From Bradyrhizobium guangzhouense (GTDB lineage: Bacteria; Pseudomonadota; Alphaproteobacteria; Rhizobiales; Xanthobacteraceae): 64,000 bases of DNA. This document shows, one piece after another, positions 29,056-37,935 of the stretch; position 1 is the stretch's first letter, and the number at the start of each line of letters is the position of its first letter. The position numbers and the translations under genes are program-made. The notes under the pieces are model-generated. The model saw only the letters and a program-made list of their open reading frames with translations, was not told where the DNA came from and made no database searches. The DNA lies in contig NZ_CP030053.1 in the NCBI RefSeq assembly GCF_004114955.1, positions 1,240,001-1,304,000 on the forward strand. The letters run 5' to 3'.

Positions 29056-29508
29056 CTATTCGGCAGGTTCTGCCGGCGCCTCGTCGGGGACACCGACACG
29101 GCTTGCCATGATTCCAAGTGCAACGCCTCCGATCGCCAGGATCGGCAGGAGCCGCTTGATCCCGATGGCGCGGACGATCTGCAGGCCTGTGGCGATCAGC
29201 ATGGGGTCGGCGAGCATGCTCGGGGCGGCCTTCGCGGCGCGCTCGGCCGCGATACGGGCACGTGTCCGGATTTCCCGTTTGTAGCCCCAATAGCTTCCTG
29301 CGGCAGCGAGCGTCAGCAGGAAGAAGATGGCGGCGCCGGCAAGGCAAGCCTGAACCGGGCCGTATTTGTCGAGGACCGAGATGAAGGCCGCGGCGCAGAG
29401 GAAGCATGTGGTGATGAACAGCGCGAGCGCCGCGCCCGCCGCCAGCGAGGTCAGCCGCACGGTCGTGCCCGTCGATGCGCTGATGCCGTCGATGATGCGT
29501 TGAAACAC
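29056..29508 (-). CDS. Putative holin-like membrane protein (YqjE-type partner)
   Basis: 150 residues with about three membrane helices (about 17-45, 55-75, 118-138) and a charged middle (YKREIRTRARIAAERAAKAA). No enzymatic motif is seen. It follows a DUF883 (ElaB/YqjD-like) gene by 90 bases, as YqjE follows YqjD in enterics. I therefore place it with the YqjE/phage-holin-like superfamily, with moderate confidence. It is probably an inner-membrane stress protein. Confidence 0.65.
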   Translation of the reverse strand: MFQRIIDGISASTGTTVRLTSLAAGAALALFITTCFLCAAAFISVLDKYGPVQACLAGAAIFFLLTLAAAGSYWGYKREIRTRARIAAERAAKAAPSMLADPMLIATGLQIVRAIGIKRLLPILAIGGVALGIMASRVGVPDEAPAEPAE

Positions 29509-29540
29509 AGCCTTGCTCCTCAGATCCCCACAAGCCAGTT

Positions 29541-29579
29541 CGTGACCCGGCGGTCACGGCAGCGAAGTCTGTCGTGACC
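29541..29579. repeat. Triple alternating heptamer CGTGACC / GGTCACG / CGTGACC
   Basis: Three copies of one heptamer in alternating orientation (29541, 29552, 29573) between the YqjD-like and YqjE-like genes. Any two neighbours can form a hairpin in the mRNA, or the set could be a dimer-binding operator. Confidence 0.5.
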
Positions 29580-29598
29580 TCACAATCAATCGCGTGCT

Positions 29599-29970
29599 TC
29601 AGCGGCGCCAAGCGAAGCCGATCAGGAAGCCGATGCCGAGCGCGACACCGACGGTCGCAAGCGGCCGCTGCGTGATCGCGTCTTCCAGCGTCTCCTCGAT
29701 CGAGCCATAGGCGTCCTGCGCCGCGTCCATCATCGCGCTGCCGCGTTCCGAGAAATCGTCGAGCGTCGAATCCATGTTGTCGCGCGCTTGCTTGTAGCCG
29801 CGCCGGGCCTGCTTGCCCGTGGCGTTGGCGAAGGTATTGAGGGCGTCGGTGATCTGATCGGTGAGGGCGGCGATATCGCTTTTCACGGCTGCTACATCCT
29901 TCTCGAGGCGTTCTGCGGTGGCTTTGTCGGTCCAGTCTCTCGTCCCGGCTTCGGCATCGGTCGTGGACAT
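29599..29970 (-). CDS. DUF883 (ElaB/YqjD-like) membrane-anchored protein
   Basis: 123 residues. A long amphipathic, coiled-coil-prone region (about 15-95; KATAERLEKDVAAVKSDIAALTDQI) ends in a C-terminal anchor, RPLATVGVALGIGFLIGFAWRR, the hallmark of the YqjD/ElaB/YgaM family. Enteric relatives bind stationary-phase ribosomes at the membrane. An EcfG-type promoter 38 bases upstream predicts induction in the general stress response. Confidence 0.88.
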   Translation of the reverse strand: MSTTDAEAGTRDWTDKATAERLEKDVAAVKSDIAALTDQITDALNTFANATGKQARRGYKQARDNMDSTLDDFSERGSAMMDAAQDAYGSIEETLEDAITQRPLATVGVALGIGFLIGFAWRR

Positions 29971-30007
29971 CGTGGCTCCGAATTGTTGACGGTTGAGTCG
30001 GGCGGAG

Positions 30008-30032
30008 AACGTTTCGTCGGGACGGAAGTTCC
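30008..30032 (-). promoter_or_regulatory. EcfG-type stress promoter of the YqjD-like gene
   Basis: On the minus strand, GGAAC (30032-30028), 16 bases, then CGTT (30011-30008). This is the exact PhyR/EcfG-regulon pattern of alphaproteobacteria. It ends 37 bases before the start codon at 29970. Confidence 0.85.
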
Positions 30033-30046
30033 GTCGTGGAAACCAG

Positions 30047-31159
30047 TCATTCCTGCGGAAGCTGCGGCGAATTCTCCGGCAGCAGATGCTCCTTCAGGAT
30101 CAGCCCGACGATCAGCAACGGCGAGGACAGGAACGCGCCCATCGGCCCCCACAGCCAGGTCCAGAAGGCCAGGGCGATGAAGACCGCCAGCGCATTCAGC
30201 GCCAGCCTGCGGCCGATGATGGTCGGCGTGACGAAGTGCCCCTCCAGGAAGGTAATGCCGCCGAAGGCAATTGCGGCGACCAGACCGCTGCCGAGGGTCG
30301 GAAAGGCCATGACGCCGACGATGGCCAATATCACGAACATTGCGACCGGGCCGATGATGGGAATGAAGTTGAGCGCGGCCGCAAGCGCACCGAGCCCCGC
30401 CGGATTTGGCATCCTGGTGACCGCGCACACGATGCCCGTCGCGACGCCGACGCCGACGTTGATGATCGTCACGGTCAGCAGGTAGTTGCCGAGATGGACC
30501 TCGATCTCGTTCAGGATGCGCAAGGTGCGTAGCCGTGCATCACGCTCACCGAATGTCATGATCAAGGCGCGCCGCAGATCTCGCCAGCTCGCGATGAACA
30601 GGATCAGGGTCGCGAAGAACAGCAGGAATTCGGCGAAGGTCGGCGACAGGAATTCGAGCGTCGGTTGCACCCAATCGAATTTGGGAAACTGGAAGCTTGG
30701 CAATCCCTCCGAGCCGCCGACCATGGTCTGCAACTCGCGCCACAGCGCCAGCGGCCGGTCGAAGACGTGCAGCTTGTCTTTCAGTTGCGCCCCGAGCTCG
30801 GGCAAGCGCGAGCTCCATTCCATGGCGGGTGCGGCAATCAATGCGACCACGAACGTGACCATCGCGGTGACCGCAATGACGATGAGGACGGCGCCGATGG
30901 CGCGGGGCACGCGCCGCCTTTCCAGGAATGTTGCGGCCGGTGACAACATGGTGCCGGCGACCATGGCCATCACGACAGGCAGGAAGAACGCCTTGGCGAC
31001 ATAGAGTACGGCGACGACGGCGATCAAAAGCAGGCCGGCGAGCGCAAGAGCGACGAACTCGGTGCGGCGGATCACCGGCGGCAGTTCGACGCGGCTGTCG
31101 GGAAGCGGTGAACCCTCGTCGCTGCCGGAAATCAGACGTTCACTGGGAAGGACGCGCAC
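30047..31159 (-). CDS. AI-2E family transporter (PerM-like)
   Basis: 370 residues from a GTG at 31159, preceded by GGAGAA at ideal spacing; the open frame runs further up but without a start signal. It has about eight membrane helices in the AI-2E/PF01594 arrangement, with the diagnostic GLGALAAALNFIPIIGPVAMF block. Relatives export autoinducer-2 or act as Na+/H+ antiporters, and most are uncharacterised. An EcfG-type promoter precedes it. The YqjD/YqjE-like pair follows downstream. Confidence 0.85.
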   Translation of the reverse strand: MRVLPSERLISGSDEGSPLPDSRVELPPVIRRTEFVALALAGLLLIAVVAVLYVAKAFFLPVVMAMVAGTMLSPAATFLERRRVPRAIGAVLIVIAVTAMVTFVVALIAAPAMEWSSRLPELGAQLKDKLHVFDRPLALWRELQTMVGGSEGLPSFQFPKFDWVQPTLEFLSPTFAEFLLFFATLILFIASWRDLRRALIMTFGERDARLRTLRILNEIEVHLGNYLLTVTIINVGVGVATGIVCAVTRMPNPAGLGALAAALNFIPIIGPVAMFVILAIVGVMAFPTLGSGLVAAIAFGGITFLEGHFVTPTIIGRRLALNALAVFIALAFWTWLWGPMGAFLSSPLLIVGLILKEHLLPENSPQLPQE

Positions 31160-31208
31160 AATATTTCTCCCCGCACGGAAGCCTCCGCGCGCCCATTGCT
31201 CACAGGAG

Positions 31209-31233
31209 AACGCACCTGAGGTGCCGAGGTTCC
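31209..31233 (-). promoter_or_regulatory. EcfG-type stress promoter of the AI-2E transporter gene
   Basis: On the minus strand, GGAAC (31233-31229), 16 bases, then CGTT (31212-31209), 49 bases before the GTG at 31159. It is divergent from a second EcfG-type promoter at 31293-31318. Confidence 0.85.
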
Positions 31234-31292
31234 ATCGCGGCTTTGTGAAGTTGTGCTCGCTTGACTGTGACACGGCTGCCGCACGTCGAGGC

Positions 31293-31318
31293 GGAACTTG
31301 AGTCGGCGCTCCCGCGTT
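31293..31318 (+). promoter_or_regulatory. EcfG-type stress promoter of the L,D-transpeptidase gene
   Basis: GGAAC (31293-31297), 17 bases, then CGTT (31315-31318), 49 bases before the ATG at 31368. Spacers of 16 or 17 are both accepted for EcfG. Confidence 0.75.
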
Positions 31319-31367
31319 TATCGGTCCAGCAGCATCACCCTGATGCACACATCCAACGGGGCAGCAC

Positions 31368-32138
31368 ATGATAAAGTTCTCCGTCGTCCGTCGCAGCTTT
31401 TCGCCGCGCGTCGTCACCGCTTGTGCCTTTGCGACAGCTTTGCTGACGGTGCCGTTCGCGGCTCACGCGCAGACGCTCGGCTTCGCGGCGATGCAGCCGC
31501 AGGCCTATCCGCAGGACCAGACCACTTCGCAGGGTTATGCCGGCGAGGCGCCCGAGGCCACCGACGAAGATGCGGTGCTGCCCGATCGGTTGCGCCGGCA
31601 GGTCGTGAGCTTCGACCGCAATGAGCCTGCCGGTACCATCGTCATCGATACCGCCAACACCTATCTTTATTACGTGCTGGGTAACGGCCGCGCGATGCGC
31701 TACGGCGTCGGCGTCGGCCGCGAGGGATTCACCTGGTCGGGCGTGCAGAGCATCAGCCGCAAGGCGGAATGGCCGGATTGGCATCCGCCGGCAGAGATGA
31801 TCGCGCGCCAGCCTTATCTGCCGCGCTTCGTCGCCGGCGGCCCGGGCAATCCGCTTGGTGCGCGCGCGATGTATCTCGGCTCCAGCGAGTACCGCATCCA
31901 CGGCACTAACGACCCCACCACGATTGGCAAGTTCGTCTCGTCCGGCTGCATCCGCCTCACCAATGAGGACGTCACCGATCTGTTCAGCCGCGTCAATGTC
32001 GGCGCCAAGGTCGTGGTGCTGCCGAAGAATGCGCCCTTGATGGCACGCGGCGGTGATCCCGCACGCAAGCGCCCGACGGTCACGAAGCTGTCGTCCGGGC
32101 GCCAGGCGCTGAACATCCCGGCTTCGTCGGTGGACTGA
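31368..32138 (+). CDS. L,D-transpeptidase (ErfK/YbiS/YkuD family)
   Basis: 256 residues with a Sec signal peptide (to about 35, FAAHAQ). The YkuD domain covers about 85-222 and has the catalytic signature HGTNDPTTIGKFVSSGCIRLTNEDV, with the nucleophilic Cys in SSGCIRL. It makes 3-3 cross-links in periplasmic peptidoglycan or ties proteins to it. It lies divergent from the AI-2E gene and 18 bases before the DUF2865 gene. The EcfG promoter suggests wall reinforcement under stress. Confidence 0.93.
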   Translation: MIKFSVVRRSFSPRVVTACAFATALLTVPFAAHAQTLGFAAMQPQAYPQDQTTSQGYAGEAPEATDEDAVLPDRLRRQVVSFDRNEPAGTIVIDTANTYLYYVLGNGRAMRYGVGVGREGFTWSGVQSISRKAEWPDWHPPAEMIARQPYLPRFVAGGPGNPLGARAMYLGSSEYRIHGTNDPTTIGKFVSSGCIRLTNEDVTDLFSRVNVGAKVVVLPKNAPLMARGGDPARKRPTVTKLSSGRQALNIPASSVD

Positions 32139-32156
32139 GCGTTCGAGTGAGGTCAG

Positions 32157-32810
32157 ATGATGAGACGTTCGATCAGCAAGCTCGCTGAGGCTGCCACCGC
32201 GTTCGTCACGGTTGCCTCCCTCGGCCTTGCGCTCGCGCCTGCCGTGCATGCGGAGGACTTTTTCTCGGCGTTGTTCGGAGGCTTCCGCATGCGGCCGCCG
32301 CCGGAGATTCGCGTGCCGTTCCCGAACGACGACGTGCCGCGATACGACGCGCCGCGCCAGCGCGCGTCTTATGGCGGCGGCACGGCCTATTGCGTGCGTG
32401 GCTGCGATGGCCGGTATTTCCCGGCGCAAGGCAATGATGCCGAGAGCAAGGCGCAATCCTGCAAGAGCTTTTGCCCGGCTGCAGAGACGTCGCTGGTCTA
32501 TGGCGGCAACATCGACGACGCCACCACGGACAAGGGCAAATCCTACTCCGACCTGCCCAACGCATTCCGCTATCGCAATGAGACTGTCGCGGGCTGCACC
32601 TGTAACGGCAAGGATCCGGTCGGGCTTGCGCAGGTCAAGATCGAGGACGACCCCACCTTGCGCAAGGGCGACATCGTTGCAGGCGGCAACGGCCTCGTCG
32701 TAGCCAACCGCAATGCCAACGACCGCCGCGGCGTCGCGATGAACTTCTCGCCACTGCCGGAGCACATGCGCGCCAAGTTCCGCCAGGTGCCGGTGGTCGC
32801 GAAGGAGTAG
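32157..32810 (+). CDS. DUF2865 secreted protein
   Basis: 217 residues with a signal peptide (to about 33, PAVHAED). The conserved cysteine-rich DUF2865 core (about 75-165) contains AYCVRGCDGRYFP, KSFCPA and GCTCNGKDPVGL; with CKSFC and CTC there are six or so cysteines, probably in disulfides. The family is found mainly in Hyphomicrobiales, and its function is unknown. It follows the L,D-transpeptidase by 18 bases and is likely co-transcribed, which suggests a cell-envelope role. Confidence 0.85.
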   Translation: MMRRSISKLAEAATAFVTVASLGLALAPAVHAEDFFSALFGGFRMRPPPEIRVPFPNDDVPRYDAPRQRASYGGGTAYCVRGCDGRYFPAQGNDAESKAQSCKSFCPAAETSLVYGGNIDDATTDKGKSYSDLPNAFRYRNETVAGCTCNGKDPVGLAQVKIEDDPTLRKGDIVAGGNGLVVANRNANDRRGVAMNFSPLPEHMRAKFRQVPVVAKE

Positions 32811-32825
32811 GGAGCTTCCTCTGGT

Positions 32826-32851
32826 GTCGTCCCGGCTTTCGTCGGGACGAC
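32826..32851. repeat. Palindromic intergenic repeat, family B, copy 2 (compact hairpin)
   Basis: Arms GTCGTCCCG / CGGGACGAC around an 8-base loop, between the convergent DUF2865 and chemoreceptor genes. It probably also serves as a transcription end point. Confidence 0.75.
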
Positions 32852-32890
32852 GTCTAGAATGCGGCTGCCGTCTTTGCTGGAAACTCGCGC

Positions 32891-34984
32891 TTACGCCGCG
32901 CGGATCTTGCCGAGGAAGTCGGAGACCTCGTGGCCGAGCTGGTTGCTCTGGGCTTCGAGCATCTCGGATGCGCTCTTCACATTGTCGGCTGCCGCGGCTG
33001 CGGCATCCGCATCGGCTTTCACGCCGGTGATGTTGTCGGAGACATTCCGGGTGCCCTGCGCCGCGTATTGCGTGCTGCGTGTGATCTCCTGCGTGGCTGC
33101 ACCCTGCTCCTGCACGGCTGCGGCAATCGCGGTCGCGACCTCGTTGACCTCGCCGATGATGCCGCCGATGGTCTGGATTGCGTCGATGGCTTCGCCCGCG
33201 ACCTTCTGGATGTCGGCGATCTGCTCGGAAATCTCTTCCGTCGCTTTCGCGGTCTGGCTCGCCAGCGACTTCACCTCCGAGGCGACCACGGCGAAGCCGC
33301 GGCCTGCTTCGCCGGCACGGGCGGCCTCGATGGTGGCGTTGAGCGCGAGCAGATTGGTCTGCGCGGCGATCGTGTTGATCAGGCCGACGACCTCGCCGAT
33401 GCGCCCGGCCGACTTCTGCAAGCCCTGCACCGTCCCGTCGGTCTCGCGCGCCTGCGTGACGGCGCGGCCGGCGATGCCGGCGGCATGCGCGGCCTGCTGG
33501 CTGATATCGTTGATCGAGGCCGAGAGCTCTTCCGCGGCGGCCGCGACGCTGTCGACGCTCATCGAGGCGTCGCCGGAGGCCTTGCCGGCAATCTGCACGC
33601 GGTCGTTGGTCTGGCGCGACACGGCGGAGAGATCGCCCGAAGTCTTGCGCATCCGTCCCGACGCATCGTGCAGCTCACCCAGCGTCTTGCGCACGGCGCC
33701 TTCGAACTCGCCGACATAGGTTTCGACGGCGCGCTGACGGGCGGCAGCGCCTGCATTGCGCTCGCGCTCATGCTCCTCGATCCTGAGCTTGTCGGTGGCC
33801 TGCTGCTTGAAGGTTTCGAGCGCGCCGGCGAGCGCGCCGATCTCGTCGTTGCGATCGAGATAGCCGCTGTCGACGGACAGATCGCCGCCGGCAACCTTGA
33901 GCATGGCATCGCGGATGGTGTTGAGCGGAATGATCACGCGCCGGCTGACCAGCACGTTCGCGCCGACGGCCACGCCGATGGCGAGCGCCAGCAGCATTAG
34001 CTGCACGGTCAGCGCACGCTGCGCGGCGCCGCGCTGGTCCAGCGTGTGGCTCTTGGCGGCGTCGAGTGCGGTCTCGGCCACGGCCACGGCGGCGGACAGG
34101 CGGCCCACCGTGACGGGAGTCCATTGGTTGGCGGTCATCTCCGCCTTTTCACCATTGGCGAGCGCGCCAACCAGGCGGTCGCGAAGGGCCAGATATTGCG
34201 GATCGAAATAGGCGCTCTGCACCGCGGTCAGGGCGGATGACAGCGCTTGTGGCAGCTGCATCCCCAAGGTCGACAGTTCCACTGCCTTCCACGATGCGGC
34301 CGTTCCGCCGACGAACTGGGTATAGGCGAGGCGGGCCTCGGGTGCGATACGACCGGCGCTGAGCCCGGTCGAGACGATCAGCGAGGCTTCGCCGCCGGTG
34401 TTGCGAAGCAGCCATGCGTTCTGCTTGATCGAGAGCAACTGATCGATCGCAGCATCCTGGTGATTGACGGCGGCGGCCAGCGTGTTCGAGAGCTTGTCGA
34501 GCGTGTCGAGCAGCCCCTGCGTCGTCTCCATATATTCCTTGGACAGGCCGGCGCGGCGCTGCTCCTTCGGCTTGGCGACGTCCTCCCAGAACTGCTTTTG
34601 CTCATCGGTCAGCAGCTTGGTGAGACGGGCGAACTCGGGCACCATCGTTCCGGATTGCGGGAAGTCAATCGTCGGCAGCAGCTCGAGTGCATGCACCATG
34701 GCGGGCATCTCGGCATCACGGATCGCGCGCAGATATTTCTCGATCTCGGAATCCATCGGCGCGGTCGAATTGAGCAGCCGGTTGGTGGTGGAGCGGTCGG
34801 TGCGCAGATTATGCATCGCCTTGAACAGGTCGGCGGAGGCATCCGCGATCTGCGAAATGCGGTTGGCGGTCCTGAGGCGATCCCATGAATCCCAGGCGGT
34901 GAGCGACAGCGCGATCACCACGGAGATCGACGTGATCGCGATCACGGCCTTCAGAAGCGCGGACACGGTCAGACGATTGAGCAT
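32891..34984 (-). CDS. Methyl-accepting chemotaxis protein
   Basis: 697 residues. TM1 is at about 10-30 and a roughly 300-residue helical periplasmic sensor follows (to about 325). TM2 is at about 328-348, with HAMP to about 400. The cytoplasmic signalling hairpin has the conserved tip [25 protein letters not shown]. The C-terminus lacks the CheR-tethering pentapeptide. The ligand cannot be told from sequence. It is a single gene that converges with the DUF2865 gene. Confidence 0.93.
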   Translation of the reverse strand: MLNRLTVSALLKAVIAITSISVVIALSLTAWDSWDRLRTANRISQIADASADLFKAMHNLRTDRSTTNRLLNSTAPMDSEIEKYLRAIRDAEMPAMVHALELLPTIDFPQSGTMVPEFARLTKLLTDEQKQFWEDVAKPKEQRRAGLSKEYMETTQGLLDTLDKLSNTLAAAVNHQDAAIDQLLSIKQNAWLLRNTGGEASLIVSTGLSAGRIAPEARLAYTQFVGGTAASWKAVELSTLGMQLPQALSSALTAVQSAYFDPQYLALRDRLVGALANGEKAEMTANQWTPVTVGRLSAAVAVAETALDAAKSHTLDQRGAAQRALTVQLMLLALAIGVAVGANVLVSRRVIIPLNTIRDAMLKVAGGDLSVDSGYLDRNDEIGALAGALETFKQQATDKLRIEEHERERNAGAAARQRAVETYVGEFEGAVRKTLGELHDASGRMRKTSGDLSAVSRQTNDRVQIAGKASGDASMSVDSVAAAAEELSASINDISQQAAHAAGIAGRAVTQARETDGTVQGLQKSAGRIGEVVGLINTIAAQTNLLALNATIEAARAGEAGRGFAVVASEVKSLASQTAKATEEISEQIADIQKVAGEAIDAIQTIGGIIGEVNEVATAIAAAVQEQGAATQEITRSTQYAAQGTRNVSDNITGVKADADAAAAAADNVKSASEMLEAQSNQLGHEVSDFLGKIRAA

Positions 34985-35193
34985 GGAGGTCTCCCCAATT
35001 CCCGTTTCAAAGTTCGGCAGCTACGCCCCGGCAAAATCGAGAACGATGGGACGCAGCAGGATCGGCAATCAATTACCGTTCAAGGCGCGGCGCGAACGGT
35101 TTCGGCATCTGAAACGAAAAGGGTAAAGTTTTAGGCAGGCCGCCTGACGGTAGAATTACGCATTTACCAGAAGTTGCAATGGGTTGCGTCGAT

Positions 35194-35218
35194 GGAACCA
35201 GCGCGCGAGACGGGCGTT
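35194..35218 (+). promoter_or_regulatory. EcfG-type stress promoter of the Thivi_2564-like gene
   Basis: GGAAC (35194-35198), 16 bases, then CGTT (35215-35218), 38 bases before the ATG at 35257. The spacing is almost the same as at the YqjD-like gene. Confidence 0.85.
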
Positions 35219-35256
35219 AGGTTCTCGTTAGCAATTTGCCTGAAGGGGGCCCTGCG

Positions 35257-35412
35257 ATGCTGGTCGGCGTACTCGTCACCTTTCTCGTCGTCATTCTCGT
35301 GCTCTATCTCATCAACATGCTGCCGATGGACGGCCGCGCCAAGCAGATCGCGCGCGTCATCGTCATCATCATCGGTATCGTGTCTCTGCTGAAATATCTC
35401 GCGGTGTTTTAG
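35257..35412 (+). CDS. Thivi_2564-type small membrane protein
   Basis: 51 residues (MLVGVLVTFLVVILVLYLINMLPMDGRAKQ... ending LLKYLAVF), with GAAGGGGG upstream. Two membrane helices flank a short MDGRAKQ loop, the layout of the Thivi_2564 family of tiny membrane proteins, whose function is unknown. An EcfG-type promoter and a following terminator make it a self-contained stress-induced unit. Confidence 0.82.
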   Translation: MLVGVLVTFLVVILVLYLINMLPMDGRAKQIARVIVIIIGIVSLLKYLAVF

Positions 35413-35438
35413 CGTGACCATCCGGGCAACGGATGCGC

Positions 35439-35469
35439 AAAAAAAGCCCCGGCATGAGCCGGGGCTTTT
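35439..35469. terminator. Bidirectional Rho-independent terminator
   Basis: Stem AAGCCCCGGC / GCCGGGGCTT with a 4-base loop, flanked by A- and T-runs. It separates the small membrane-protein gene (plus) from glcB (minus). Confidence 0.92.
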
Positions 35470-35488
35470 GATGATCGTATGACCGCGC

Positions 35489-37654
35489 TCAGCCCAGCGC
35501 CTTAGCCTCACGGCGGCGCGCGGTGAGGATGTATTCGGTGTAGCCGTTCGGCTGCTCGCGACCCTTGAAGATCAGGTCGCATGCGGCCTTGAAGGCTGTG
35601 CCATCGAAGGCGGGCGCCATCGGCTTGTAGATCGCATCGCCCGCGTTCTGCTTGTCGACGACCACGGCCATGCGCTTGAGCGATTCCATCACCTGCGCCT
35701 CGGTGATCACGCCCTGGTGCAGCCAGTTGGCGAGATGCTGGCTGGAGATGCGCAGTGTCGCGCGGTCTTCCATCAGGCCGACATCGTGAATGTCGGGCAC
35801 CTTGGAGCAGCCGACGCCCTGGTCGATCCAGCGCACGACATAGCCGAGAATGCCCTGGCAGTTGTTGTCGATCTCCTGCTTGACGTCGTCAGGCGCCCAG
35901 TTCGACTTCGACACCGGAATGGTGAGGATGTCGGACAGCTTCGCGCGCGGCCCGCCCTTGGTCAGCTCCTGCTGGCGCGCGATGACGTTGACCTGGTGGT
36001 AGTGCAGCGCGTGCAAGGTCGCGGCGGTCGGCGAGGGCACCCACGCGGTGGTGGCACCGGCCTGCGGATGCGCGAGCTTCTGCGCCAGCATGTCCGCCAT
36101 CTTGTCCGGCGCAGCCCACATGCCCTTGCCGATCTGGGCATGGCCGGGGAGGCCATCGATCAGGCCCATATCGACATTCCAGTCCTCATAGGCCTTGATC
36201 CAGGCTTGCGCCTTCATCTCGTTCTTGCGGATCATCGGGCCCGCTTCCATCGAGGTGTGGATCTCGTCGCCGGTGCGATCGAGGAAGCCGGTGTTGATGA
36301 ACATGATGCGCTTGGAAGCGCGCTGGATGCAGGCCTTGAGGTTGACGGTGGTGCGCCGCTCCTCGTCCATGATGCCGACCTTGAGCGTGTTCTCAGGCAA
36401 GCCCAGCATCTTCTCGACGCGGTCGAAGATCTCGCAGGTCAGCGACACCTCGTCCGGGCCGTGCATCTTCGGCTTGACGATATAGGCAGAGCCCGTGCGG
36501 CTGTTCTTGACCTTGGAGTTGCCCTTGAGGTCGTGAATGGCAAGCAGGCCCGAGACGGCGGCGTCGAGCAGGCCCTCAGGCACTTCCTCACCCTTCTCGT
36601 CCAACACCGCGTCGGTGAACATGTGGTGACCGCAATTGCGCATCAGGAGCAGGCTGCGGCCGTGCAGCTTGACCTCGCCCTTGCCGTCAGGCGTCTTGTA
36701 GCTGCGATCCGCATTGAGCGAGCGCGTCAGCGTCTTGCCGCCCTTCTCGAAGTCCGCCGACAGCGTGCCGTTCATCAGGCCGAGCGTGTTGCGGTAGACC
36801 AGCACCTTGTCCTCGGCGTCGACCGCGGCGACCGAGTCTTCCATGTCGAGAATGGTGGAGACCGCGGCCTCCATGATCATGTCCGCGACGCCGGCCGGAT
36901 CGTCCTTGCCGATTGCACTGCCACGGTTGATCGTCACTTCGACATGCAGGCCGTTGTTGACGAGCAGCACGGCGGATGGTGCAGCCGCATCGCCCTGGAA
37001 GCCGGCGAACTGGGCGGCGTTCTTCAGCGCGGTGGCATTGCCGCTCTTCAGCTTCACCGCGAGCTGGCCCGCGACGACGCTGTAGGCGGTGACGTCGGTG
37101 TGGCTGCCGGTCGCGAGCGGCACGGCGGTATCGAGGAACGCCTTGGCCTTGGCGATCACCTTGTCGCCGCGCGCCTTGTTGTAACCCTTGCCGCTTTCGG
37201 ACGGATCGTGCGGGATCGCATCGGTGCCGTAGAAGGCGTCATAGAGCGAGCCCCAGCGCGCATTCGCCGCGTTCAGCGCGTAGCGGGCGTTGGTTAGTGG
37301 CACAACGAGCTGCGGGCCGCAGATCTTGCCGATTTCCTCGTCGACATTGGCGGTCTCGACCTTCTGCGTCGCCGGCTCCGGGACGAGATAGCCGATCTCC
37401 TTCAGGAAGGCGGTATAGGCGTCGAGATCGAAGGACTTGCCCTTGTGGGCCCGGTGCCAGTCGTCGATCTTGGCTTGAAGCTGATCGCGGAAGGCGAGCA
37501 GCGACCGGTTCTTCGGCCCCAACTCCTTGATGAGCGCAGCCACCCCGGCCCAGAACGCATCCGGCGCAATCCCCGTTTTGGGGGCGGCTTCCTTGGCGAT
37601 GAAATCGAAAAGGACGGGGGCGATCTTCAATCCGTGGGCGTCGACGCGTTTCAT
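35489..37654 (-). CDS. glcB: Malate synthase G
   Basis: 721 residues from the ATG at 37654; an open stretch upstream is not part of the protein. It is full length for the G isoform (about 720-725). Conserved regions include [31 protein letters not shown] and [18 protein letters not shown]. It condenses glyoxylate with acetyl-CoA to malate in the glyoxylate shunt or during growth on glycolate or C2 compounds. It is a single gene closed by a strong terminator. Confidence 0.97.
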   Translation of the reverse strand: MKRVDAHGLKIAPVLFDFIAKEAAPKTGIAPDAFWAGVAALIKELGPKNRSLLAFRDQLQAKIDDWHRAHKGKSFDLDAYTAFLKEIGYLVPEPATQKVETANVDEEIGKICGPQLVVPLTNARYALNAANARWGSLYDAFYGTDAIPHDPSESGKGYNKARGDKVIAKAKAFLDTAVPLATGSHTDVTAYSVVAGQLAVKLKSGNATALKNAAQFAGFQGDAAAPSAVLLVNNGLHVEVTINRGSAIGKDDPAGVADMIMEAAVSTILDMEDSVAAVDAEDKVLVYRNTLGLMNGTLSADFEKGGKTLTRSLNADRSYKTPDGKGEVKLHGRSLLLMRNCGHHMFTDAVLDEKGEEVPEGLLDAAVSGLLAIHDLKGNSKVKNSRTGSAYIVKPKMHGPDEVSLTCEIFDRVEKMLGLPENTLKVGIMDEERRTTVNLKACIQRASKRIMFINTGFLDRTGDEIHTSMEAGPMIRKNEMKAQAWIKAYEDWNVDMGLIDGLPGHAQIGKGMWAAPDKMADMLAQKLAHPQAGATTAWVPSPTAATLHALHYHQVNVIARQQELTKGGPRAKLSDILTIPVSKSNWAPDDVKQEIDNNCQGILGYVVRWIDQGVGCSKVPDIHDVGLMEDRATLRISSQHLANWLHQGVITEAQVMESLKRMAVVVDKQNAGDAIYKPMAPAFDGTAFKAACDLIFKGREQPNGYTEYILTARRREAKALG

Positions 37655-37815
37655 GATGGGCTTTCTTGTTGGAAATGGCTGTTTTTGACCCGACAGCAGC
37701 AAAATGCACCCATAGGGGCGGCTTTCGAGCCCTATTAGCCTCAAAATCGGGGCGGTGAGAAGACCCCCAGGGGGTTGTCAAAATGTCAAGGAGATGTGGG
37801 GGCGGCGCACGCCGC

Positions 37816-37921
37816 TGTCATTCCCCGCGAAAGCGGGGAAGCCAGTACGCCGCGGCTTCTCCGTATCCCAACGCTGTCTTTGGAATACTGGGTCGCCCGG
37901 CCAAGCCGGGCGACGACAGCG
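37816..37921. repeat. Palindromic intergenic repeat, family C, copy 1
   Basis: Starts with a CCCCGC-GAAA-GCGGGG hairpin. It shares CCAGTACGCCGCGGC and the terminal GCCCGG..CCGGGCGA-GACAGCG block with the copy at 52737. It lies between the 3' end of cysNC and the 5' region of glcB. Confidence 0.82.
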
Positions 37922-37935
37922 GGGCTAGGGTAGCC

